Source: Chrysomallon squamiferum (taxonomy: Eukaryota; Mollusca; Gastropoda; Neomphalida; Peltospiridae). From it: a DNA stretch of 64,000 nucleotides. Below are positions 1 through 12,659 of the stretch, piece by piece. Every line of letters starts with the position of its first letter. Positions within the stretch are counted from its first letter, which is position 1. Both the position numbers and the translations under genes were made by a program. Below the pieces are notes generated by a model. The model did no database searches and was not told where the DNA came from. It worked only from the letters and a program-made list of their open reading frames with translations. The stretch lies in the NCBI GenBank assembly GCA_012295275.1, contig CM022673.1:11450288-11514287 (forward strand), in the 5' to 3' direction.

Positions 1-166
1 AAAAGTTTTATTGAATTTTTCGAAATCTTTTTATCGTATTGTGTAGGCTATATGTAATTTGTACAAAGCATCGAGAAAAGCATCGATAAAATCCGTAAAG
101 TTTAATACACACACGCAACGCAGTTCATCAACTTCATGTTTTCATCATTCATCTTTTAAATATACA

Positions 167-605
167 TTTGTTGTTGTTGGGTTTTTTTTTTTTTGTGTGG
201 TTTTTTGGTTTTTTTTTTTAATTTTTTTTGTTTGTTTTGTTTGGGTTTTTTTTTTTGCTGTAGCGAGCAGTATTTCTGTTTTAATTTAAATAAAGAAGCT
301 AATGTTAGGCGTTACGAAGCTTTGAAAAGATAAAGCTTGTTCTTCCAAGCCAAAAACAACCTGTGATATATATATATATATATATATATATTTTATGACC
401 TTTTTCGTGTTTATTGTATTTGTTTAAAAGAACAGTCCATAGCAAAATTCCTTATTTCAGTTTAGGTGCCATGTTTTGAAGAGTACCGCGTTATTTTTAC
501 GTTTAAAATTTAAAAGATAAAATATTTATTTTATTACTTAATTTTTATTGTTAAATTTTTATTTATTAAATGTCCGATTCTCTTGTTTTATATTCGTTCT
601 TTCGA
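167..605. repeat. Tandem duplication, copy 1 (~440 bp)
   Basis: First copy of a direct tandem repeat lying upstream of AATF. It runs from a T/G-rich stretch beginning TTTGTTGTTGTTGGG, through CGAGCAGTATTTCTG and a (TA)n run, to ATTCGTTCTTTCGA. The second copy follows with no spacer. The copies differ in T-run lengths, (TA)n length, a short indel near 309-321 and scattered single bases. Confidence 0.9.
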
Positions 606-795
606 TTTGTTGTTGTTGGGTTGTTGTTTTTTTGTGTGGTTTTTTGGTTTTTTATTTTTTTTATTTTGTTTGTTTGTTTTGTTTGGGTTTTTTTTTTGCT
701 GTATAGCGAGCAGTATTTCTGTTTTAATTTAAATAAAGAAGCTAATGTTATTATTTGAAAAGATAAAGCTTGTTCTTCCAAGCCAAAAACAACCT

Positions 796-835
<40 letters not shown>

Positions 836-1046
836 ATGACCTTTTTCGTGTTTATTGTATTTGTTTAAAAGAACAGTCCATAGCAAAATTCCTTATTTCA
901 GTTTAGGTGCCATGTTTTGAAGAGTACCGCGTTATTTTTACGTTTAAAATTTAAAAGATAAAATATTTATTTTATTACTTAATTTTTATTGTTAAATTTT
1001 TATTTATTAAATGTCCGATTCTGTTGTTTTATATTCGTTCTTTCGA
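606..1046. repeat. Tandem duplication, copy 2 (~440 bp)
   Basis: Second copy of the block, with the same order of landmarks (CGAGCAGTATTTCTG, longer (TA)n, TACCGCGTTATTTTTACG, ATTCGTTCTTTCGA). It ends about 145 bp before the AATF start codon, so it may contain part of the promoter or 5' leader. Confidence 0.9.
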
Positions 1047-1159
1047 CTCAACCTTTTAGTGTTAATCCGTTGATTAGCTCTTTCCCCTTAACCGTGTGCC
1101 ATCATTTTGCTACGTTTGTGCATATTAAAATTAGGTCTGTCCCGAACGACAAAGTATCA

Positions 1160-1183
1160 ATGGTAAGACAGTCCAACGACTGA
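1160..1183 (+). other. Short upstream ORF in the AATF leader
   Basis: An ATG followed by six codons and TGA (MVRQSND) ends 8 bp before the AATF ATG. If the leader is transcribed through here, the uORF could lower translation of the main frame. The same ATG is followed by GTAAGA, which also looks like a splice donor, so the segment may instead be removed from some leaders. Confidence 0.4.
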
Positions 1184-1191
1184 AATCCAGC

Positions 1192-1670
1192 ATGTCTTCC
1201 TTGAAAGAGGAATTGGAGAAATTAACAAACCCAACACCAGTTTTTAAGGATCCAGAAGACGATAACGATGGTATTTTATTTATTTATGCTTGCAATACTT
1301 CATTAGCATTACACTTTATAGTATTTAACTTCCTTATTCAGTTATTGTTAAAAGTTATGACACAGACCAATATCATGAATATGGCAATAACTAAATACGT
1401 TATTCAGTTATTGGTCTGTCTCATAACTTTTAACTACATCAGATTCAGTACGCTATAAGTATAAGATATATTATTATATATAAATGATAATGCTGATGTT
1501 GTATAACAGTATATGATATATGATATATCATTATATGACACTCTTTAATATTTTATTCGTTATACTCATAATACAGTAGTTTATATTTATTATATTCAGT
1601 ATGAAACGTCTACAGACTACACATAAATATTTCACATCTGGTAAAATATTTTAATTATGTGTTGTTTCAA

Positions 1671-1713
<43 letters not shown>

Positions 1714-4700
1714 GCAGCAACAGCAGCACAACTGGTAGATAAATCTGAGGAATTTGACATTGATGATGAACTGCAGACAAGAAGTTCATTACGTCAAAGA
1801 GCAGCCCCACTTCTCTGTGATGCAGACAACAAGTATGCAGGAAGGAAAATTTCTAGAAAGTCATGGAAACAGGAATTAGATGGTATGGTATTTTGAAATT
1901 TGTAAGAGTTTGTAATATATATTAGAATAGTTGAAAGTATTTAGCATACAAACAAGTAAATAATTTTTTTTTCAGTAACATCAGCTTATATAAGTCTTAT
2001 CTGTAGTCACTGAGAATGATCTTTTCATGTGTATCAGTGTTCAGATTGTACCAGTAAAATATACAATTGTTATTAATTATCAAAACATCATTAATCATAA
2101 TATTTTCGCTGTCATCTTTGGTAAAAAGGTAACAACCAAATATGAATGAAAGAATGATTCTGAACTCCTTTTTGTCATTTTTATTGTCATTTTATGATTT
2201 TAAAACAAATTAAAAAAAAAAAAAAAAAGTTGGAAGTGTATACACACAAAGTAATCTTCATAATAGTTGAGTAATATTTTTGTTCTACTGTTTTATGAGT
2301 ATTTGATTTTTAACACTTTATTTCACTGATAAAAATAATCTAATTTAAAACAGTAAATTTAACATTTTACCTTAATTCTCTTTACTTGTAGATGATGTTG
2401 TTGATGAAGATGCTGTTGCTGCACTGGATAAGGCAATAGATGTAGGTGACAGTGAAAGCAGTGATGATGCTGATAATGATGCCAATGATAGTGATGTTTC
2501 AGAGAGTGACAGCAGTGAAGAAGAAATGCAAATTAAGAAATTTAAATCTAAACTTAATGAATCAAATTCCGATGGCAGAAATACTTCAAAAGAATTTAGG
2601 TGAATTATTTGTATAATCACATGTTTAATATATGTAATTTAATTTTTTTATTGTATTCTTTTATTAACAAAAATCAGAATCATTAAATTAATAGCTTCAA
2701 AAGATAAAGTTCTTTATAGGTTTTAATTAATTATACAAAAAAGAATCAATATGTATGTGTGTATATACATACATATATATCTTAACACACACATACATAC
2801 AGACATTTATGCATTAAAACATTAATTACTAGAAGCTTATTTAAAAAGAAAACAAAAATTTATTTATTATTACTTTACAAAATAAAATTTTTTTTCATGA
2901 CAGTTTTACTGATGATGGTGATTACAGTAAATATGCTGATGACTATGATGGTAATGAATCTCAGGATGATTCTGATGATGATGAAGAAGATGAAAACATG
3001 AGTGATGATGAAGAAGCTGCTGATGATGGTCTGTAGTATTTTACCCCATATGAAATTTATACAATTACCATAATGTGTAACTACATTAGTGCTTCTCAAA
3101 TTGTGGAATTTCATAAAGCCTTTCAAAGTCTTCACAAAGCTAAAATACAGTAACAATAATACTGCAGTAATATTTACTTTTGCAACTCTGATTTTATAGA
3201 TATAAACCATCTTTTTAAAAAAAACCTCCTTTGGAGTTTTAAGAATGTCCTGAGACTAAGTAGGCTAAAAACAACTGCACTATAGAAACATTAAAACAGC
3301 AGACTGAAAATCAATTTATTGTGTGAGATTTTCATTTTGTCAGTTACAGTTTTATAGCACTGATTGTAGAACTTGCATGGTTTCAGATACTGTTGTTAGC
3401 AGTTCTGTAGCAAATTCCTTTATTTTTTATTTTATTATTTTTTTAATGGTGTGGGGATGCTAGCCCCATGCTCAATCCTCCTTTCTCACCAGGGTTTGGG
3501 ATGGGCCAAGGCAGAGTTTTGTTTCCCGAACCTTGTTTTATTAAAACTTCTTGCCCAGACACACTAAGGCCACACAGTAAATGAACAGTGAACCTGTATT
3601 ATTATAATAAATATATATTCCATCAGCTCGAACACTCATTCAGCATTAAATTGATATTAAGTGTATACTGTCATTGTTTTTATTATTATTATTATTTTTA
3701 TTTTATTCTTGTTATATCAAAGTGTACTATACTATTTAAAAATTACATTCATACAGTTTGTCTTTATAGTATAACTTAATATACGACACATTACACATTT
3801 GCTTTCAACAGAGGGCACTGTATCCAACTTCACACCACACAGACGAAATGAAGATGTGAAAAAAGGAAATGCTGCTCAGGCTCAGTTAGGTTGGTTTTTG
3901 TTGAGACACTTTTAAATGTTAGTTTTCAGTTGAGGTCTGAAATATTTTAACTTCTTTAGTAAGACTGTGATGATTAAAGCTAAATAAAAGTAACTGTGTT
4001 TCCTTTTGTACGATGGTTATAAAAGATATGTACATGTCTATATTGGGTGGAAAGTTACTGAAAATGGAAGCTAAAATGAAAAAAATACTATTTTTTGGCT
4101 ATTATGGATTACTGGACTGATTGTTTACTTATTTATGAAGCTTTATGGGACAGTCTGTTGGAGGAAAGGATTAAACTGCAGAAAACTGTTTCAGTTGTCA
4201 ACCAGTTACCGCAACCAGATACCTGGCAACCGTTCATGAATGTTGGAGGAGAAGACCTTGAAAAATCTGTGAAAAACGGTGTGTGCTTTTTTTGTTTTTT
4301 TTTGTTTGTTTGTTTGTATTACCCCAAATAACTTTTATAAATGGGGAATTACATATATAAAAGCAGAGTTATAAAGACAAATATTGTAGAATTATTAATA
4401 TCATTTTTATTTATTTTTTTTTTTTTTTTTTTTATTTTTTTTTTTTTTAACATTTCTAATTTCTGTATGTTCTACATACATATATAGACACACATATACA
4501 CTAGTATACATGTTTTCGTAATATGTTTTTTTTTTTTTTTTAATGTATTAATATTTCAGCTTGCAGTACTTTGAAAAGTTTGCTCGATGAGTTTGTTGAA
4601 CTCCAAACCCTGTTGCTGATAAAAAATCCAGAAACAAAACACATTGTAGATGGATCTGCTGCTTCAGAAAAAAAGTATTTTTTTTATTTATTTTATTTTT

Positions 4701-7700
4701 ATTATTACTCTTAGTCTTTTTCTTCTTCTTTTTAAAAAATAAAATTTAAGACTCATCTATGGATCTAAATCCATTAGTGAAGAAGAACAATTATATTATC
4801 ACTTTTATTATTTTATTTTTTAACAATTTACATAATCAATGGTTCATCATTTTTGGAAAAAACAAGTTATTCTTAATTTTATTATTATTGTTAGTAATTT
4901 TTAATTTTTTTATATTTTTATTTCTTCCATATTAAAATTCTTTCTGTTATTTCTGTATTTTAACCCCCTCAAAAAATATTGATTATTGACTTGAAATTGT
5001 TTGTTTCTTTGCTTTTTACATTTTTTGTGGGATTTTTTGGTTTGTTTGTGTTTGTTATCATTACATGGATTTAATTTTGTTTTGTTTCAATCCAAAATGG
5101 CTGTCTTTACACATTTAAAATAAATCACTGGGTCTTCTCTTTATATGTCAAATTTTTTCAGCTTTATTTTATTTTATTTTATTTTATTTTATTTTATTTT
5201 ATTTTATTTTATTTTATTTTATTTTATTTTATTTTATTTTATTTATTTTTTATTTATTTTTTAATTTAATTTTTATATAATTATTTTTATTTGTATTACT
5301 TTATTATTATTTGTATTTTTTTTGTATTCAGGAACAGCTGTTATTTGTTCCATAGATAAACAAAACCTAAGATTCGTAACTGCATTAGCGTAATTTGTTT
5401 CGTTCTTCTTTCTCACAGAAAGCAGAATGATAATGATGAAGATGAAGATAATGAAGAAATTAGCAGTGAATCTGAAGGAGAAAACACAACAACAGAAATG
5501 AAAACCAAGGAGAATGGATCAATGCTTAAAAGAAAACTCAAAATGAAAGATTATCCTGAATTTCTTGCCAAACGGCATGCTAGCTTCCAGAGTTACAGGT
5601 TTTCTGAAAATCTTTATTGTTTTTAATTATTTAATATTATGTTTTCCTTAGATAGGGATGGAATATGGGTTAAGCTGATACTTTATAACCTGAAATATAT
5701 TGTAAATTGTCTTTCAATTCAACTGTGAAATTTCTAGATATACACATATTAAGTTTGTTTAAAATTTAGGAGCCAGCCACAACTCATTGAGTGTATACTT
5801 ACCTGAGCCACAATACATAGCAGGATCAGTCCTCCATAGTTCTCTTTCCTCATATTTGATCAATGTTTCTTGATATTTTTTTTTTACACTGAAAAATTTA
5901 TTTAGATTAGCACCTGTAAATAATAATAATTTTTGTTTCGATGATTTTTTTTTTTTTTTAACCTAAAAAATGTTGTTGAGATTTCTTTTAAAAAGTATAA
6001 AAATGTTTTTTATTTCCATACATTTGAGAAATTATTATCATGTGGTGAATATTTGAGAAATTGTATTTTTATAAATTTCAGAAATTCAACAGTTGAAAAA
6101 TGGCACGACAAAACGAGATTGGCCACGGGTAAAGTAACAAGTAAATCCTTTGGTGCGTTTGACCAGTCTGTCCTAAAACAAGTACAACAGGTAAATTTAG
6201 AATCAATCCAACCATTTCTGTAGTTACATTTGTTAAAAGTGTTTGCAAGTGACCTCAGTAACAGTCTATGATTTTGGCAACTTCATGCTAATTCTAATTA
6301 TAAGTATCCTAAATATATTTTGTACACTTTCAAGTCATTGTTTTAACTGATTTTTTTTAGATAAGACTTTCCTAATAATAAACTCTGACAGAAATAAAAT
6401 GTATTATAAGTATTATAATGAATTTAGATTATTGGTTTTTGCAACAGGATATGTTTTAAGATATCTGAATTATTATTATTATTATTATTATTTTGTGATA
6501 CTCTTTTCTGTTTAAATATTTCGTTTTTAATAATTTATTTATTTATTTTTTATGTGTTAAAGATTCTAAGTGACAAAGATCGACTTGTAAAAAGAACACA
6601 GTTAAAGAGATCTGCTTATCGAGTGTTGGGGAAAGCAGAGAAACAAGAGGAAGAGATTGAGAGGCATGCTGCAGCTGATCTTGGGGTATGTAATTCTGAT
6701 TTCTTAAAATGAACTTTAACTTGCTAAAACTGAAATCTCTGCAACCAAATATGTGTCTTCCGTTTTAAATATTAAACTGTGTCTTCAGTTTTAAATATTA
6801 GACTGTGTCTTCAGTACTAAATGTTAAACTGTGTCTTCACTTTTAAATATTAAACTGTGTCTTCAGTTTTATATATTAAACTGTCTTCAGTTTTATATAT
6901 TAAACTGTCTTCAGTATTAAATATTAAACTGTGTCTTACTTTTAAATATTAAACTGTGTCTTCACTGTTAAATATTAAACTGGGTTTTTGGAGAGTTTTT
7001 TTTTCATTAATCTAGTTAATCTTATTACCAGTAATTGTACAATAAAGTCCAAATAAAAATTAAAAATAAAATTAGCACAAAACATTCTTTACGTATTATA
7101 AATCTTTTAAAGTATCAAGTTGGAAGATATTTCTTTTATTCACTTCTAAATAAATGTTTTTGGCTAATGTTATTAACTGGTAATACAGAATACTTCTTAA
7201 ACACTAGTGTATTTAACATGGCTTTGTAATAGGTAAATAAAAACAGATGGCGCAGTTATGTAAACTCAGCATCCATTCATTACACCTGAGACAAATACAT
7301 TGTAAAGGTGTTTAATATAATTATGACAAGTAAATAAAACCAGTAAAATTCTTTACCATGATAATGCACATAAATATCTCAGTTGTGGAGTTTTAGTTAG
7401 AACAGGATAAATTAAAAAAAAGGTTTCCATAATATTTTGCTTATCTTTATTTCCAGTCAGAAGCTGTACCAACACGAGATCATCTCAAAGACTTTGATGA
7501 AGAAATATTTGACGATGATGATTTTTACCATCAACTCCTGAGAGAACTGATTGAAAGAAAAACCACTGATATCAATGATCCTGTGGAAGTTAGCAGGTTA
7601 GTGTGTTAGCTGTGTAGAAAAATTTCTGTTAGTAAAAAACTGATAATAATAAGTGATTAAGGAACTAAATAAAACTGATTTAAATCACATTTTTGTAAAG

Positions 7701-8184
7701 CTAAACCAAGAAAACTCACTAGACAAAGATTAGTAGAGAAACTACTGTTAATATCATAGTAAGAGATCATTAAATAGAATTTTTAAAATTAGTTCTGTGC
7801 AGTTGTCTAATGCATCAGTTTTTGAAGTGGGCGAGAATGGTGATAGCTGCACAGAGGATAGTTGATCTGAAGTTCTCTAGGAACTAAGGTATCAATTTTG
7901 CTAAACCACAGAGCAAAGACACTAATTTAAATAGATTTTTTATTGTACTTCACAATCTTGAATTTTTATTATTATTATTTTTCTATTAATTTTTTTTTTT
8001 GTGTTAAATTCATGATTATATACATCTATATATAATATAAAAAATTAAATTTTCAATTATTAATGGGATAGTTTTATTTTCCTGTGAATTTTGTCCTTTT
8101 CAGACGTTGGTTGGAAGTACAAAAACTAAGAAATCGAGTAAAGAAAAACTGTTGACCGAAAAGCAAGTAAAGGCAGAAAAATAA

Positions 8185-8225
<41 letters not shown>

Positions 8226-9072
8226 TTTTTAAGATTACATCTCTTTGTCAGCACAAAAAGAATTGTAATTAAATCATTCTTAAATTTAATAAGCTATATA
8301 TTTAGTGTGCTGTTATATAAAATGTATTTTATTTTGACTGCCTTGTGAAATACACTTCAGGAGGAACTGGGGTTGTTTTTTATTAATAAAAAATATATTT
8401 ATTTGATCTCACTTTATCTAATAGTCCTGGTATTAAACTGGCAGTAGTAAGAACTGAAGAATGATCTTTTTTTTTTTTAAAGTAGTTGATTTTGTAAAAA
8501 AAAAAAAAAAAAGTTTTATCACAAATTTTAAAATGGGTTAGGATGATTGAACAAAGTTATAACAAGAAAACGAAAGATGTATATTAATTTATTATTATTT
8601 TCTTCTTGGATGTTGTTTCAGATATGACATTCATAACAAACTTGTCAACTTTATGACTCCTCTGGACAACACAACCTGGTCTGAAGAAGCCAAGTAATCA
8701 TATTTTGTATTTAAATTAACATTTAATTTTTAAAAACATAAATTTAAAAAAAAAAAAAAAAAAAAAATATTCATAACACACTTGCGACAATCTCCATTAA
8801 TGAATGTCTCCACACTTTTCCAAAACTAAAAATTTGACAAAAAAATCATTAGAGAAAAGAAAACAGATCTGTATAACTTTGATTATTCTGGACCATTTGT
8901 TGTTTGTTTTTTGTTAATTAAACTTACTTATTTGATATTTTAAATGTGATTTTTTATTATTATTTTTTCCAGAAATGATTTATTTAAGTCCTTGTTTGGT
9001 CACCATTTCCAGCAGTCAGAGGCAGGTGAAGAAAAAGAAGTCAGTGAAAGCAGTGTGTGTGTTGAGAGATGA
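1192..9072 (+). CDS. AATF: AATF / Che-1 / Traube (apoptosis-antagonizing transcription factor), 14 coding exons, frame broken in exon 12
   Basis: Exons: 1192-1270, 1718-1882, 2392-2599, 2904-3028, 3812-3889, 4141-4278, 4560-4674, 5419-5598, 6082-6190, 6563-6685, 7457-7596, 8104-8185, 8622-8693, 8973-9072; all introns GT-AG. The summed exons are 1714 nt, one more than 571 codons; without the extra base the protein would be about 570 aa, close to the roughly 560 aa of the vertebrate protein. Order: N-terminal acidic Asp/Glu/Ser-rich region (exons 3-4); AATF-Che1 domain from about residue 218 ([21 protein letters not shown], then [29 protein letters not shown]); TRAUB domain from about 455 ([20 protein letters not shown]). 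Known family role: nucleolar factor of the small-subunit processome (yeast Bfr2) and an RNA polymerase II-binding, anti-apoptotic cofactor. The start is the ATG opening the exon-1 frame, [14 protein letters not shown]. As written, the frame stops at 8153-8155 after about 503 aa. Identity is near certain; the break may be a sequencing error. Confidence 0.95.
1347..1434. repeat. Fold-back inverted repeat in AATF intron 1
   Basis: Two 26-bp arms (1347-1372 and 1409-1434) are reverse complements with one mismatch. The 36-bp loop contains a smaller stem (AATAAC ... GTTATT). This is the form of a small fold-back or MITE-like element; no target-site duplication was established. Confidence 0.7.
1673..1713 (+). 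repeat. (ATT)n microsatellite abutting a splice acceptor
   Basis: About 13 ATT units run directly into the acceptor ATTGCAG of AATF exon 2, so the repeat stands where the pyrimidine tract should be. Confidence 0.85.
3410..3580. other. GC-richer patch in AATF intron 4
   Basis: Within a very AT-rich intron, 3449-3560 is markedly richer in G and C (for example GATGCTAGCCCCATGCTC and CACCAGGGTTTGGGATGGG). No open frame runs through it. It may be a fragment of a dispersed element, but I recognise no family. Confidence 0.3.
5164..5241 (+). repeat. (TTTTA)n microsatellite, AATF intron 7
   Basis: About 15 near-perfect pentanucleotide units, followed by looser T/A-rich sequence. Confidence 0.9.
6752..6984 (+). 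repeat. Minisatellite, ~27-bp unit, AATF intron 10
   Basis: About nine copies of a unit like TTTTAAATATTAAACTGTG + TCTTCAG. Units differ by base changes, and some have lost the GTG before TCTTCAG. It ends shortly before a T-rich stretch. Confidence 0.85.
8104..8185 (+). CDS. AATF: AATF exon 12 with +1 frameshift
   Basis: Read from the phase set by exon 11, this exon gives [16 protein letters not shown], then Cys and a TGA stop at 8153-8155. One A fewer in the A5 run at 8144-8148 gives [15 protein letters not shown], which matches the conserved AATF family sequence and joins exon 13 ([11 protein letters not shown]) in frame. Exon length is 82 nt where 81 fits the phases. Exons 13 and 14 keep the conserved TRAUB end (NDLFKSLFG), so downstream coding has not decayed. 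This points to a homopolymer error or a very young allele rather than an old pseudogene. Confidence 0.9.
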
Positions 9073-10421
9073 TATTAAAATATTTGTTACTTTTTCATTC
9101 GTTGTTTAACTTTTAAAATATAGTTATCTTCTTCTAAGTAATAGTTGATGCTGTGCTCTGCAGAGTAACATTTTGATAAATTTATTTCAGATAACATGAT
9201 CTTTGTCTGAAGTTATTGTGCGGTTTTGTTAGGATTTACAAGTTTGCTTTTTCCACCTCATATTTCTTTAATTACATGAGCAAGTAAGGAAAATGTTCCA
9301 TTGTTATTTTTTAGTCTTCATAAAACATTATTAATGGTGGGTCTCATTAAATAAATAAACTAAACAGTTCTGACTCAAACCGGTATTTTCAACCAGTGTC
9401 ACAAAAACAAAGAAGATTAAGATAGATAAATAATTGAAGAGTTCAACAGTGTTTGGATAATTATATCCAATGTTAAAATCTCTTCAAAATCTACATTCAA
9501 TAAATGGCCAGATCCTAGCAATAGGATTTTGATAATTATTCTGAAAATGTAACATTACACATGGCCAACTTCTCAGGAAATTTAACAGCTTCAACTCTAG
9601 TACTCATCTTGAGTTTCAAGTAAAGTGTTGAATAAATGTGCACTTCGTACAGAAGGACACGTTTGAAGAGCAAATAATATTCCTGAACATTACTCTTTCA
9701 AATGAATGTATGTTGACTGCAGCTGAGGTCTAGAACACTTCTGTCAGCTTTAAAGTACCCCCTTTTTTCAGATCCAATGATACTTGAATGACAAAAGTTA
9801 GTGCTCGGTGTTTTCTTGCAAACGTATCCTATGGAGTTTCAGTAGCAGATTTAACATTTAAATTTGTCAACACATCAGCTGTTGTTAAATATGTGAAATA
9901 ATAGCTCGGACTTCATACACAAGTTAAAAACAAACAGTATTTCTTTTTGTTATCAATTTATTGTAGTTTTACAGTTTAGTTTAACACCAAACTCATCACA
10001 TACAAATGTTTTTTTTTTTAAAACAGCTTGTATGAAAAACAGGTTTATTATATAATCTTGATATTAAACATATGTATATATATATATATATCTTTAATAC
10101 AAAACAGTGGCTGTGAAATATGTGACCAATTTCCCTAAAGGGAACAAACTGCAGAACCGTTTCACAGCTATCTTTTGGCAGTTATCATATTCTGGAGTTT
10201 GTTTTCTGTATTTTTGTTTTAATCTTGTTCATTAAATAAAACTGAATTATGTTCTTAATGTGTCAAAAGAAATTTCTCTGTGCCAAAACCCAATTTATAC
10301 TGGTGTCTGTTTTAACTTCATTTTTGTCATCATACAAATAGATTTATATAATTTTAATTCAAATTTATATGTTTGTATCTTCTGAAATGCAGGAAAATAT
10401 AAATGAAAGAATTTAAAAACT

Positions 10422-10460
<39 letters not shown>

Positions 10461-12326
10461 TACCAATAGATTTTTCTGAGGGAATGGGTCACATATACGT
10501 AACATTTTACATATCAACACATTTTACAAACATAACAAACATGATGGGTAGCTGTACAAATCATATTAATGCCTTCCAAGAAAGAAAAATGTGCACAAAT
10601 GTGGTAAACCAACATGATTGTTAACACTGATAAATTTGTAAATTTTAACATGTTTATATTAAATATATTGGCTTAACTTTTTGTTTTGAAATTTTGATAC
10701 ATATCCTACAGATCAATTTTCATATATATATATATATCTTTTCAGTTTATAAATATATACATTCTGATGTACAAATAGATAAATTTAATACAGATTTAAC
10801 AATAATATTGGAGACAGTGATTGTTACATCACAGAAAAAAAATAGATCTTGATATCATAAAAATACAATTTTCAACAATTTTTCATAATTCTGTGACGTA
10901 AAAATAATTTAAAACACATTCAGGAATTTTACAATTTCCTTATTTTAGGAGCTTCTTAATACATTTTTATTACTAAACAGACTTTTGTAAGCATACACAT
11001 TAGTGTGGTTGTAGATTTTTTGTCATCGAAACCTCCTTTGTGACAATATTAAAACCTCAAAAGTACCTTTTGAGTCAGGTACTTTTCAAAACGTTCCTCT
11101 AAAGACCCGGCATAGAATACCCTCCCCAACATTTACATTAATTCTTATCACACTCAAAAATCAGCATTTTATTTCTCACCCACATCCTAATACATGAAAA
11201 GAAGATTTGATTTGAAAATTTTGAATATTAACCCAATACGGTTATCTCCGTTCATAAACCATCACAATAATAAATAAATAAATAGTCATATAATTCAAAT
11301 TATAATTTATAACTCTACAGTAAATCAATTTTCAACAATTTTATATCCTTTTAAATCTGAATTCAAATGTGTACAAAGGATTTCTAAAGGATGAAATGGT
11401 TGACATTTGTTCACGTACTAAGCACTACATTGTTTATTTTTTATAAATTAACGAACTGTTGCCTATTTAATTTCTATTAATTTAGCACTTACAGAACAAA
11501 CTCAAAGAGTACACATATCACTAAGCTGCAGAACAGAAATAACATCATACTGCAGGATGTTTTTGTATGTGAAAGGCGAATATGATTAATGATTTATTTA
11601 ATGAGTATGTTGAAAAACCATGTCAATCTGAAAATTTAATTCTTTTTAAATTCTGAAAATAAACACAGTCCATTAAACACAGTATCTGGGGGGGAAAATA
11701 AAAAAGACTGTTAACTAGCTCTTATATAGCAAGAAAAGAAAAATATTCAAACAATGGTCTTGCTTGCATTTTGAAAATGACCAAAAACTCAATATCACAA
11801 AATTATATTTGAATAATGCCCCTTGAAATGAGATTTCAACCAATAACTAAATTAAATCTTACAGTTACCAGAAATGTTAATGCAAAACTTTGTCACATAT
11901 TTATAAAAATAAAATACAATATTAACTGTCTGAATCCTGGAAAACTGGTCTAATGTAAAGGCAATTGACAATGATTTTTCTTCAAGCTGATCTGGTTTGC
12001 ATTATTCAGCTATTTGTAACTTACATTTAATTTTAAATAAACTTTATTCGAGTCCATTATACTAATCCTTGTGCTAGAGGTTCCAAATTCTAAGGGTTAA
12101 AATTTTTTAGTTATTTATCAACTCACTGTATCCATCTTTTAAACAAAGCTCCAAAAAACACTTTTAATACATTTTATCAGCTTTTGGAGACAGTTTCATC
12201 AATGTGGAATTTCACTGTTGCTTAGGAAAAAACAAATACTACATCAGTCACGACAATATAAATAGTTCAAATAAAATAACTTAAGAAACAAAAGAGAAGG
12301 GAAAAAAAAGAATTTACGTAAATCTG

Positions 12327-12361
<35 letters not shown>

Positions 12362-12659
12362 GTCAACATAAATGCAATGTGATGCAACCATCCAATAACT
12401 TAAACCTACTTAAACACACATGTATGTAAAAAAAAAAAAAACGTTAATGAGAAATGGACGAGAAGGAATGTCTGTTTGGGTGATAGCACTTAAGATTTCT
12501 TTCCACGTCTTTCAAAACCATGCATAAGTGAACTGCAACGACTAAGGCACGAAAATGTCTACGAGGGCTCCACCCTGCACACACTTTGCCGCACTGGGAA
12601 CACTAAACATTATCACAGTCGATACTCGAAATGAACGGGTATGGAGGGGGGGGCAACCA
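9073..12659. other. Tail-to-tail gap between AATF and PHF13
   Basis: No gene is seen. The part near AATF should be its 3' UTR; the part near 12659 should be the PHF13 3' UTR (a reverse-strand AATAAA lies at 12043-12048). Simple repeats include a 37-base A-run near 10422-10458 and (TA)n runs at about 10074-10091 and 12330-12356. Confidence 0.6.
9350..9355 (+). promoter_or_regulatory. Candidate polyadenylation signal of AATF
   Basis: AATAAA 278 bp after the stop codon; another lies at 10235-10240. AATAAA is frequent by chance in DNA this AT-rich, so neither can be chosen. Confidence 0.3.

Noticed and set aside
59-758. Plus-strand frames rich in Phe and Val (59-289 and 570-758)
   Set aside because: They are translations of T/G-rich low-complexity sequence in the duplicated block; no protein family and no splice context.
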